A stretch of DNA of 8,019 nt from positions 1-8,019 of the forward strand of contig RFFY01000638.1 of assembly GCA_003697065.1 (NCBI GenBank). The letters are read 5' to 3'. This document shows, piece after piece, positions 1 through 5,880 of this stretch. The stretch is from Actinomyces sp. Lineage in GTDB: Bacteria > Actinomycetota > Acidimicrobiia > Acidimicrobiales > Aldehydirespiratoraceae. Position numbers and translations under genes: made by a program. Under the pieces are notes generated by a model. It made no database searches, was not told the origin of the DNA, and was given only the letters and a program-made list of their open reading frames with translations. The stretch's first letter is position 1, and each line of letters opens with the position of its first letter.

Positions 1-479
1 CCTTCGATGCCGGTGCCGAGGATCGCCGCCAGGGCCTGCAGGTCGGTGCTACGGATGGTGAGGACCCGGCCGTTGAAATCCTGACGCTGGACCTGGATCA
101 TCGTCAGGTAGCGGTTGAGCATGTCGGCTTCGGGTCCCGACAGCTGCTCGAGCTTGGTCAGGTCGATGGTGATGGGATCCCCGGGCCGGCGGGCGGGCCG
201 CTCGGTGAGGTCGATGGTCTCGGCGTCGGCCACACCGAAGCTCGGACCCGAGTCGGGGGGCAGGAGCTGGTCGACGGGCACGCTGTAGAAGCGGGCCAGA
301 CGCTGCAGACGCGGCACCGAGATCGCCCTCTCGCCCCGCTCGTAGGCACCCAGCACCGAGGCCTTGAACTCCTGGTTCGAGGCCGCCTCGACCTCCTGGA
401 GTGAGAGTCGCTTCTGACGGCGGATGGCCCGGAGACGCTCCCCCACCCTCTTGCTGTAGTCCTGGTTCGGATTCTCCAT
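1..479 (-). CDS. BldD-like transcriptional regulator, XRE family (3' end cut by the window edge)
   Basis: About 159 codons are visible; the C-terminus lies outside the window. Residues 10-73 form an XRE-type helix-turn-helix domain with the BldD-like stretch AYERGERAISVPRL (45-58), followed by FYSVPVDQLLP (64-74). A linker of about 25 residues carries two TIDLT motifs (88-92, 104-108). The second domain starts near residue 103 and reads RYLTMIQVQRQDFNGRVLTI (123-142), then RSTD (143-146). This closely matches the C-terminal domain of Streptomyces BldD, where an RxD-x8-RxxD signature binds cyclic-di-GMP; here it is R132-Q-D134, eight residues, R143-S-T-D146. BldD is a DNA-binding master regulator of development that dimerises around tetrameric c-di-GMP. 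The ATG at 479 is preferred because GAGGG lies just upstream (484-488). The gene follows rsmE after a 165-base gap on the same strand, so it probably has its own promoter. Membership of the BldD family is clear; the regulon is unknown. Confidence 0.85.
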   Translation of the reverse strand, partial: MENPNQDYSKRVGERLRAIRRQKRLSLQEVEAASNQEFKASVLGAYERGERAISVPRLQRLARFYSVPVDQLLPPDSGPSFGVADAETIDLTERPARRPGDPITIDLTKLEQLSGPEADMLNRYLTMIQVQRQDFNGRVLTIRSTDLQALAAILGTGIE

Positions 480-532
480 CTGGCCCTCGCCCGTCTCGAC
501 CGCATGCATCCGTGCGTGGGGCGGGGCCGATG

Positions 533-546
533 GTGACATCGGTAAC
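533..546. promoter_or_regulatory. Candidate operator dyad upstream of the BldD-like gene
   Basis: GTGAC (533-537), ATCG, GTAAC (542-546) form an imperfect dyad with one mismatch. The TGAC/GTAA half-sites resemble the TNAC...GTNA halves of the Streptomyces BldD box, but the spacer is 4 bases instead of 5 and its core differs. It lies 54-67 bases upstream of the start codon and downstream of the putative transcription start, where autorepression would be possible. Speculative. Confidence 0.25.
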
Positions 547-590
547 ACGACCCACCGGCCGCGAGCACCGCCACACGTTGCGTGGGCGCG

Positions 591-619
591 ACCCTAGGCC
601 ATACGGCCCAGGCGAGCAA
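591..619 (-). promoter_or_regulatory. Putative sigma-70-type promoter for the BldD-like gene
   Basis: On the minus strand, TTGCTC (614-619) is followed after exactly 17 bases by TAGGGT (591-596). Each hexamer matches its consensus (TTGACA, TATAAT) at only three positions, but the spacing is ideal and TAnnnT is a common actinobacterial -10. Transcription would start near 584, giving a leader of about 105 bases before the ATG at 479. This is inferred from motifs only. Confidence 0.35.
593..612. repeat. Inverted repeat in the rsmE / BldD-like intergenic region
   Basis: CCTAGGCC (593-600) and GGCCCAGG (605-612) are complementary except for one position, with a 4-base loop (ATAC). The dyad fills the spacer between the putative -35 and -10 of the BldD-like gene. 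It also starts 32 bases past the rsmE stop codon, so it could be an operator or the stem of an rsmE terminator. No T-tract follows it. Confidence 0.4.
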
Positions 620-644
620 CGATCATGAAGGCGGGGACGCAGGA

Positions 645-1364
645 TCAGGAGGCGGCACCGTCACCGGGGGCGACCAGGTGCTCCCTCAGGGCCACGTGGA
701 GCACACCGGCGGTGACCGCCGCCGTCTCCGCCCTCAGGACGTGGGGTCCCAACGCCACCCGGGACCGGGCCCGGGCCAGCTCGTCGGGCGCCCAACCCCC
801 CTCGGGACCCACGAGAACCGTCACCCCGGCGTCGGGATCGAGGCGGGGCGGGGACCCGTCGGGAGCAGCGAGGACGGCCCCCGGCATCCCGACCAGCTCG
901 TCGAAGGGGGTGAGCGCCCCGAGGGTCGGTGCCCACAGGCGTCGACACTGGCGCACGGCGGCCTCGACGATGCGAGCGAGGCGGGCCGACTGATGCGCCC
1001 GGCGGCGCTCGTCCCACCGCACGACCGAGCGGGCGGCGACGAGGGGCACGATGACGTCGACGCCGACCTCGGTGAGCTTCTGGACGATCCACTCGGGCCG
1101 CTCCCCCTTCACGAGGGCGAAGGCGACGGTCACCGGCGGATGGGGGCGCGCCACCGACTCCACGGGGCCGGTCACCTCGAGCGCGTCACCGGCGAGGACG
1201 GCGCGGCGCCACCGACCCCGCCCGTCGCCCACGGTGACCAGGGCGCCGTCGCCGAGACGCAACACCCGCCTCAGATGGTGCTGCTCGCCCTCGTCGAGTT
1301 CCGGGACCTCGATGTCGGCGACGAGGAGGTGGGGACCGGAACCGGGAACGGTGGCGGCGTTCAC
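645..1364 (-). CDS. rsmE: 16S rRNA (uracil(1498)-N(3))-methyltransferase
   Basis: RsmE methylates N3 of U1498 in 16S rRNA of the 30S subunit, using S-adenosylmethionine; it is a SPOUT-class (knotted) enzyme. The 239 residues match the usual family length. The N-terminal PUA-like part contains EQHHLRRVLRL (27-37). The catalytic domain shows KGERPEWIVQKLTEVG (86-101), RSVVRW (112-117), EAAVRQCRR (134-142), the SAM-binding loop LVGPEGGW (184-191) and the knot motif LGPHVLRAETA (205-215). The start is GTG at 1364, whose bases overlap the dnaJ stop codon (GTGA). There is no good ribosome binding site of its own, so translation probably depends on coupling to dnaJ. Finding rsmE directly after dnaJ is common in many bacteria. 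Nothing is missing from the fold. Confidence 0.95.
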   Translation of the reverse strand: MNAATVPGSGPHLLVADIEVPELDEGEQHHLRRVLRLGDGALVTVGDGRGRWRRAVLAGDALEVTGPVESVARPHPPVTVAFALVKGERPEWIVQKLTEVGVDVIVPLVAARSVVRWDERRRAHQSARLARIVEAAVRQCRRLWAPTLGALTPFDELVGMPGAVLAAPDGSPPRLDPDAGVTVLVGPEGGWAPDELARARSRVALGPHVLRAETAAVTAGVLHVALREHLVAPGDGAAS

Positions 1365-2470
1365 CGGAAGGCCGAGCGCAGGCGCGAGAAGAAACCGTCG
1401 TCGGGCTCGGCCACCTCCTCGCCCCTCAGGTCGGCGAAGCGCCGCAGGAGAGCCTCCTGCTCCTCGTCGAGATCGTCGGGCACCTCCACCACGACCTCGA
1501 CGTGGAGGTCACCGCGCCCCGAGCGGCGCAGGTGGGGCACGCCGGCGCCCCGGAAGGTGAAGACGGTCCCCGAGGCCGTGCCGGGAGGCACCACCAGCTC
1601 GCGCTCTCCGTCGAGGGTCTCGATCGTCAGGCGGGCTCCCAACACCGCCTGGGTGAAGGCGACCGGCACCCGGGTGTGGAGGTCGTCGCCCTCACGACGG
1701 AAGGACTCGTGGGGCCGGACCACGACGCGGACGTAGAGGTCACCCTGGGGCCCGCCCCGGGGCCCGGCGGCGCCCCGGCCGGGGAGGCGCAGGGTGGCAC
1801 CGTCGTCGACCCCGGCGGGCACCTCGACCGAATAGGTCCGTGTCTCGATGGTGCGCCCCTGGCCCCGACAGGTCGGACACGCCGAGACGATCACCTCACC
1901 CCGGCCCCCGCAGGTCGGACAGGCGCTGGCGGTGACCATCTGGCCCAGCAGGGACTGGCGGACCCGGCGGATCTGACCCGACCCGCCGCACTCGTTGCAG
2001 GTGACCGGCGTGGTCCCCGGCGCCGCCCCGGATCCGTCGCAGTCCTCGCAACGGACCGCCGTACGGACGCTGATCTCGGTCTCGACCCCGAAGACGACGT
2101 CGTCGAGATCGAGCACGACCTCGGTCTCGAGATCCTCACCGCGGGGCGGACCCGAGCGCCCCCGACCCGCCCCGCCGCCGAAGGGCGAGGCACCGCCGAA
2201 GAAGGCCTCGAAGATGTCGCCCAGACCCCCACCGAAAGGATCACCGGCCGCCCGGGGGTCGTCGGTGCCGAAGCGGTCGTAGCGGGCCCGCCGCTCGGGG
2301 TCCGACAGGACCTCGTAGGCGGCGGCGATCTGCTTGAACCGGGTCTCGGCCTCGGGGTCGTCGGGGTTGGCGTCGGGGTGCCAGCGGCGCGCCAGGCGCC
2401 GGTAGGCCCGCTTGATCTCCTCGTCGGTGGCGTCGGCGCTCACCTCGAGCACCGCGTAGAGGTCGGTCAT
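1361..2470 (-). CDS. dnaJ: Chaperone protein DnaJ (DnaJ2-type)
   Basis: A cytoplasmic Hsp40 co-chaperone that delivers unfolded proteins to DnaK and stimulates its ATPase. The J domain covers residues 3-68 with the essential HPD at 31-33. A Gly/Phe-rich region follows (about 76-105), including GLGDIFEAFFGG. Four zinc-binding CxxCxGxG repeats are intact: CEDCDGSG (141-148), CNECGGSG (158-165), CPTCGGRG (184-191), CPTCRGQG (198-205). The C-terminal substrate-binding domains follow, and the protein ends FFSRLRSAFR. That ending, the QSLLGQM stretch (172-178) and the position next to hrcA and rsmE resemble mycobacterial DnaJ2 rather than the DnaJ1 of dnaK operons. I chose the ATG at 2470 (369 aa), which overlaps the hrcA stop as TGATG and has GAGGG at 2474-2478; a TTG one codon earlier is less likely. 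No grpE or dnaK is adjacent, so its DnaK partner must be encoded elsewhere. Confidence 0.96.
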   Translation of the reverse strand: MTDLYAVLEVSADATDEEIKRAYRRLARRWHPDANPDDPEAETRFKQIAAAYEVLSDPERRARYDRFGTDDPRAAGDPFGGGLGDIFEAFFGGASPFGGGAGRGRSGPPRGEDLETEVVLDLDDVVFGVETEISVRTAVRCEDCDGSGAAPGTTPVTCNECGGSGQIRRVRQSLLGQMVTASACPTCGGRGEVIVSACPTCRGQGRTIETRTYSVEVPAGVDDGATLRLPGRGAAGPRGGPQGDLYVRVVVRPHESFRREGDDLHTRVPVAFTQAVLGARLTIETLDGERELVVPPGTASGTVFTFRGAGVPHLRRSGRGDLHVEVVVEVPDDLDEEQEALLRRFADLRGEEVAEPDDGFFSRLRSAFR

Positions 2471-3504
2471 CAACCCTCGCTCAGCGCTTCACCGAGGCGG
2501 CGGCTCACCACCGCCACCGCCGACATCGCCTGGGCGTAGTCCATGCGGGTGGGGCCGATCACCCCGACGGTGCCCTCGGCGCGACCCTCGACCCTGAAGG
2601 GGGCGACGACCACGGAGCACTCCGACAGGGGTTCGACCCCGGTCTCGCCGCCGATCGCCACCTGCAGACCCCGGTCGAGCACGTCACGGACGAGGGACAC
2701 GACGACGATCTGCTGCTCGAGGATGCTCAGCACCTCGCGCACCTGCTCGACCGCGTCGAAGGCCGAGGCCAAGCGGGAGACGCCGCCCACGTAGACCTCG
2801 GCGTCGGTGGCGGCGTCGGCCAGGGCGCGCAGGGCCTCCTGCAACAAGACGTCGTCGCTCCCGCGTGCGGACGCGCCGGCCGGAGCGACCTCGTCGACGC
2901 GACGACCCCGCACCGACGCGTCGAGGCGGCGGGACGCCTCGGCGACCACCTCGGGGCTCAGTTCGCGGCCGACCTCGATCGCCCTCTTCTCGACGACCCC
3001 GCTCGACAAGACGACCACCAGCAGCACCACGTGGCTGGACAGATCGACGAGCTGGGCGGACCGCACGGTCGCCGCCTCCGCCGGGGGACCGACGACGACC
3101 GCCGCCCCGTCGGTGAGACGCGACAGGAGTTCGCTGGTGCGGGCGAGGAGGGACTCGAGCTCGCCGTGGGTCGCCTCGAAGAAGGCCTTCACCGTGCGCC
3201 GGTTGGCCGGGTCGAGACGCAGGTCGCTGGCGCGGAGCCGGTCGACGAAGAAGCGGTAGCCCTTCTCGGTCGGGACCCGCCCGGCGCTGGTGTGGGGCTG
3301 GGACAGGTAGCCCTCGTCCTCGAGGACGGCCATCTCGTTGCGGACGGTGGCCGGCGACACGCCCAGACCCGAGGCGCGCGCCACCCGGCTCGACCCCACG
3401 GGTTGGGCCGTGCGGATGTACTCCTCGACCACCGCATGCAAGATGGCGGCCTTGCGGTCGTCGAGGGTCCCGGTGTGGTCGGCGTGATCATCCACGGTAC
3501 GCAT
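2470..3504 (-). CDS. hrcA: Heat-inducible transcription repressor HrcA
   Basis: HrcA represses class I heat-shock genes by binding the CIRCE operator and is kept active by the GroE chaperonin. The 344 residues fit the family. The N-terminal winged helix-turn-helix spans about residues 14-90: VEEYIRTAQPVGSSRVA (26-42), SPATVRNEMAVLEDEGYL (50-67), then the diagnostic HTSAGRVPTEKGYRFFVD (71-88). The GAF-like regulatory region follows, ending with VIGPTRMDYAQAMSAVAVVS close to the C-terminus. An in-frame start 18 codons upstream exists (3558), but the ATG at 3504 is preferred because GAGGGGG lies 8 bases before it (3513-3519) and the family normally begins shortly before this conserved region. 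The gene is translationally coupled to dnaJ by a one-base overlap. It lies 93 bases after lepA. No CIRCE or HAIR operator is visible upstream, so autoregulation is not evident from the sequence. Confidence 0.95.
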   Translation of the reverse strand: MRTVDDHADHTGTLDDRKAAILHAVVEEYIRTAQPVGSSRVARASGLGVSPATVRNEMAVLEDEGYLSQPHTSAGRVPTEKGYRFFVDRLRASDLRLDPANRRTVKAFFEATHGELESLLARTSELLSRLTDGAAVVVGPPAEAATVRSAQLVDLSSHVVLLVVVLSSGVVEKRAIEVGRELSPEVVAEASRRLDASVRGRRVDEVAPAGASARGSDDVLLQEALRALADAATDAEVYVGGVSRLASAFDAVEQVREVLSILEQQIVVVSLVRDVLDRGLQVAIGGETGVEPLSECSVVVAPFRVEGRAEGTVGVIGPTRMDYAQAMSAVAVVSRRLGEALSEG

Positions 3505-3597
3505 GGGAGCTGCCCCCTCGGCGACGATGATACCGACCCCGCCGGATGCGGCGGACACGGCGCCACCAACGCGACCCGGCCCGTTGGACCCACCCCG
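3505..3597 (-). promoter_or_regulatory. lepA-hrcA intergenic region with possible hrcA promoter
   Basis: TATCAT (3527-3532, minus strand) matches the -10 consensus at five of six positions, but no convincing -35 lies upstream. Transcription from it would start near 3520, immediately before the hrcA ribosome binding site. Two small dyads are present: CCAACG (3566-3571) with CGTTGG (3582-3587), which begins 10 bases beyond the lepA stop and could weakly terminate or attenuate lepA transcripts, and CCGCC (3539-3543) with GGCGG (3550-3554). Neither is followed by a T-tract. I looked for CIRCE (TTAGCACTC-N9-GAGTGCTAA) and found nothing like it. Confidence 0.3.
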
Positions 3598-5379
3598 TCA
3601 ATCGAGCTGGAGGGCGGAGATGAAGGCCTCCTGGGGGATGTCGACGCGGCCGATCGTCTTCATCCGCTTCTTGCCCGCCTTCTGCTTCTCGAGGAGCTTG
3701 CGCTTGCGGGTGACGTCGCCCCCGTAGAGCTTGGCGGTCACGTCCTTGCGGTAGGCCTTGACCGTCTCGCGGGCGATGATCCGGCCCCCGATGGCGGCCT
3801 GGATCGGTACCTCGAACTGCTGGCGGGGGATCAGCTCCTTGAGCTTGGCCGCCATGGCCTTGCCGTAGTCGTAGGCCCGGTCGCGGTGCACGATGGCGCT
3901 GAAGGCGTCGACGGGCTCGCCCTGCAGGAGGATGTCGACGCGCACCAGGTCGGCCTCCTCGTAGCCGGCGGGCTCGTAGTCGAGACTGGCGTAGCCCTGG
4001 GTGCGGCTCTTGAGCTGGTCGAAGAAGTCGATCACGACCTCCGCCAGGGGGATCCGGTAGCGCAACTCGATGCGCTCCGGCGACAGGTACTCCATCTTCT
4101 CGAGCCGGCCCCGGCGGGACTGGCAGAGGTCCATGAGGGTCCCGGTGTGGTCGGCGGGAGCCAGGATCGTCACCTCGAGGAGGGGTTCGGCGATGGCGGC
4201 GATCTCGGCCGCCGGCGGCATCTCGGAGGGGTTCGACACCACCAGGGTCGACCCGTCGGTGCGGCGGACCCGGTACTCGACCGAGGGGGCGGTGGAGATG
4301 AGGGAGAGGCCGAACTCGCGCTCGAGTCGTTCCCGCACGATCTCCATGTGGAGCAGGCCGAGGAAGCCGCAGCGGAAACCGAACCCGAGGGCCCCGGAGG
4401 TCTCGGGTTCGTAGGTGAAGCTGGCGTCGTTGAGACGGAGTTTCTCGAGGGCGTCACGCAGGTCGGCGAACTCGTCGCCGTCGACGGGGTACAGGCCCGA
4501 GAACACCATGGGCTTGGGCTCCCGGTAGCCCTCGAGGGGTGCGGGGGCCGGTCGACGGTCGTCGGTGATCGTCTCGCCCGAGCGGGCCTCGCCCACGTCC
4601 TTGATGCCGGCGATGAGGTAGCCGACCTCGCCGGGGCCGAGGGACTCGACCGGGACGTTGGCGGGGGTGCGGACCCCGATCTCGTCGGGCTCGTGGGTCG
4701 TGCCGGCTTGCATGAAGCGCAGCTTGGTCCGCCCCGTCAGGACCCCGTTGACGACCCGCACCGACGACACCACCCCGCGGTACTGGTCGAAATGGGAGTC
4801 GAAGATGAGAGCCTGCAGGGGCGCCTCGGGGTCGCCCGAGGGGGGCGGGGTGCGCTCGACCACGGCGTCGAGGAGCTCGGTGACCCCCTCCCCCGTCTTG
4901 GCCGAGATGCGCAGGATCTCGTCGGCGGGGATGCCGAGCACCTGCTCGATCTCGGCGGCGTAGCGGTCGGGTTCGGCCGCCGGCAGGTCGATCTTGTTCA
5001 AGGCGGCGACGATCTCGAGATCGTTCTCGAGGGCGAGATAACAGTTGGCCAGGGTCTGGGCCTCGATGCCCTGGGCGGCGTCGACCACCAGGATGACGCT
5101 CTCACAGGCGGCCAGGGAGCGGCTCACCTCGTAGCCGAAGTCGACGTGGCCGGGGGTGTCGATGAGGTTGATGACGTGGTCGCGCCACGACAGACGGACG
5201 CTCTGGAGCTTGATGGTGATGCCCCGCTCGCGTTCCAGGTCCATGGAGTCGAGGTACTGGTCGCGCATCTCGCGGGCGTCGACGGCGCCGGTGAGCTCGA
5301 GCATGCGGTCGGCCAGGGTCGACTTGCCGTGGTCGATGTGGGCGATGATCGAGGTGTTGCGGATGCGGGAGAGGTCCAT
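3598..5379 (-). CDS. lepA: Elongation factor 4 (LepA), ribosomal GTPase
   Basis: LepA is a translational GTPase related to EF-G that binds the ribosome; it is reported to back-translocate tRNAs and to affect initiation or 30S biogenesis. The 593 residues match the family. GTPase motifs are intact: G1 AHIDHGKS (13-20), the switch I region ERGITIKLQSVRL (51-63), G3 DTPGHVD (74-80), G4 NKID (128-131) and G5 SAKTG (159-163). EF-G-like domains follow, with the family-typical GALGFGFRCGFLGLLHMEIV. The LepA-specific C-terminal domain includes GYASLDYE, KAYRKDVTAKLYGGD and RMKTIGRVDIPQEAF near the end. The ATG at 5379 gives the usual start MDLSRIRNTSIIAHIDHGKS. No purine-rich ribosome binding site precedes it, and a GTG lies two codons upstream. 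The longer open frame reaching 5751 runs antisense to rpsT and is not real. Divergent from rpsT, upstream of hrcA. Confidence 0.97.
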   Translation of the reverse strand: MDLSRIRNTSIIAHIDHGKSTLADRMLELTGAVDAREMRDQYLDSMDLERERGITIKLQSVRLSWRDHVINLIDTPGHVDFGYEVSRSLAACESVILVVDAAQGIEAQTLANCYLALENDLEIVAALNKIDLPAAEPDRYAAEIEQVLGIPADEILRISAKTGEGVTELLDAVVERTPPPSGDPEAPLQALIFDSHFDQYRGVVSSVRVVNGVLTGRTKLRFMQAGTTHEPDEIGVRTPANVPVESLGPGEVGYLIAGIKDVGEARSGETITDDRRPAPAPLEGYREPKPMVFSGLYPVDGDEFADLRDALEKLRLNDASFTYEPETSGALGFGFRCGFLGLLHMEIVRERLEREFGLSLISTAPSVEYRVRRTDGSTLVVSNPSEMPPAAEIAAIAEPLLEVTILAPADHTGTLMDLCQSRRGRLEKMEYLSPERIELRYRIPLAEVVIDFFDQLKSRTQGYASLDYEPAGYEEADLVRVDILLQGEPVDAFSAIVHRDRAYDYGKAMAAKLKELIPRQQFEVPIQAAIGGRIIARETVKAYRKDVTAKLYGGDVTRKRKLLEKQKAGKKRMKTIGRVDIPQEAFISALQLD

Positions 5380-5416
5380 GGGCACAAGGGGGTGACGGCG
5401 ACCGCCGTCCCCGCAG

Positions 5417-5422
5417 AGGCTA
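5417..5422 (-). promoter_or_regulatory. Possible -10 element for lepA
   Basis: TAGCCT on the minus strand fits the TAnnnT pattern of actinobacterial -10 elements and forms part of the left arm of a perfect inverted repeat. Transcription would start near 5410, giving a leader of about 30 bases before the lepA ATG. No good -35 is visible at 16-18 bases. Inferred from motif and position only. Confidence 0.3.
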
Positions 5423-5456
5423 GCGAGCCCGGGGTGGTGACCCGCCCGCTCAGCGC

Positions 5457-5462
5457 TAGCCT
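5457..5462 (+). promoter_or_regulatory. Possible -10 element for rpsT
   Basis: TAGCCT in the right arm of the inverted repeat fits TAnnnT and points toward rpsT. The start would be near 5469, leaving a leader of about 80 bases. GTGACC (5437-5442) resembles a -35, but the spacer is only 14 bases. Inferred only. Confidence 0.3.
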
Positions 5463-5550
5463 CGGGGGCCGGTCCGGGCACGACCCGCGTGGCGATCCGT
5501 CGTCCGACCGCTTCGTTCACAAGCGTCCCGTCCGCATCCGGCAGGTTCCC

Positions 5551-5820
5551 GTGGCCAACATCAAGTCCCAGATCAAGCGCAACCGCCAGAACGAGCGTCG
5601 CCGTCTCCGCAACCGGGCCGTGCGCTCCGAGGTGCGTACCCGGATGAAGAAGGCCGTCGCGGCCGCCGAGGCGGGGGCCGACGACACCGACGAGCGGCTC
5701 CGGCGGGCGATCGCCACCATCGACAAGGCGGCGAGCAAGGGCGTGCTGCACAAGAACACCGCCGCCCGCAAGAAGAGCCGTCTGATGCGCCGCGTGGCCG
5801 AGCTGAAGGCGCGCGCCTGA
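5551..5820 (+). CDS. rpsT: 30S ribosomal protein S20
   Basis: S20 is a small basic protein that binds 16S rRNA early in 30S assembly. The 89 residues match the family length. The sequence opens with the signature ANIKSQIKRNRQNERRR right after the start and continues with the Arg/Lys-rich helices NRAVRSEVRTRMKKAV and, near the end, KGVLHKNTAARKKSRLMRRV. The start is GTG at 5551, fixed by homology because S20 proteins begin (M)ANIKS; the ribosome binding site is weak (AGG, 5 bases upstream). The reading frame stays open for a long way upstream, across the antisense strand of lepA, so gene finders may wrongly extend this gene. It is the only plus-strand gene here: divergent from lepA, convergent with holA. 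The neighbourhood holA-rpsT-lepA is conserved in many bacteria. Confidence 0.96.
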   Translation: MANIKSQIKRNRQNERRRLRNRAVRSEVRTRMKKAVAAAEAGADDTDERLRRAIATIDKAASKGVLHKNTAARKKSRLMRRVAELKARA

Positions 5821-5822
5821 CC

Positions 5823-5868
5823 GACCCCCGACGGGGTCCCCGCTCGCGTCCCGGCGCCGACCCGGGAC
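5823..5868. terminator. Paired hairpins between convergent rpsT and holA
   Basis: The 60-base gap between the two stop codons holds two perfect dyads. GACCCC (5823-5828) pairs with GGGGTC (5833-5838) across a 4-base loop. GTCCCGG (5848-5854) pairs with CCGGGAC (5862-5868) across a 7-base loop. Both are very GC-rich, and neither has a T-tract on either strand. Their position suggests bidirectional termination of the kind seen in GC-rich actinobacteria, but this is inferred. Confidence 0.45.
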
Positions 5869-5880
5869 CCGACGACCGGC

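Larger units (their letters stand above)
5416..5463. repeat. Perfect 10-bp inverted repeat between divergent lepA and rpsT
   Basis: GAGGCTAGCG (5416-5425) and CGCTAGCCTC (5454-5463) are exact reverse complements separated by 28 bases. The repeat sits in the only divergent intergenic region of the window (5380-5550), between the lepA and rpsT start codons. Each arm contains an outward-facing TAGCCT, so the symmetry may reflect two mirror-image -10 elements, a binding site for a shared regulator, or both. Confidence 0.6.

Noticed and set aside
49..619. Minus-strand open frames 49-576 and 158-619 over the left-edge gene
   Set aside because: They are alternative frames of the BldD-like gene. The BldD frame is missing from a closed-ORF view only because its stop codon lies outside the window.
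582..2539. Long plus-strand open frames (582-1736 and 1502-2539)
   Set aside because: They are antisense to rsmE and dnaJ, whose conserved motifs fix the coding strand, and their translations show no recognisable domain.
3598..5751. LepA extended upstream to 5751
   Set aside because: The extra 124 codons would cross the divergent promoter region and lie antisense to rpsT. LepA proteins start at the MDLSRIRN position.
3031..5820. A 929-codon plus-strand open frame that ends as rpsT
   Set aside because: It runs antisense to hrcA and lepA, both with unmistakable family motifs. Only its last 89 codons are S20. High GC removes stop codons from antisense frames.
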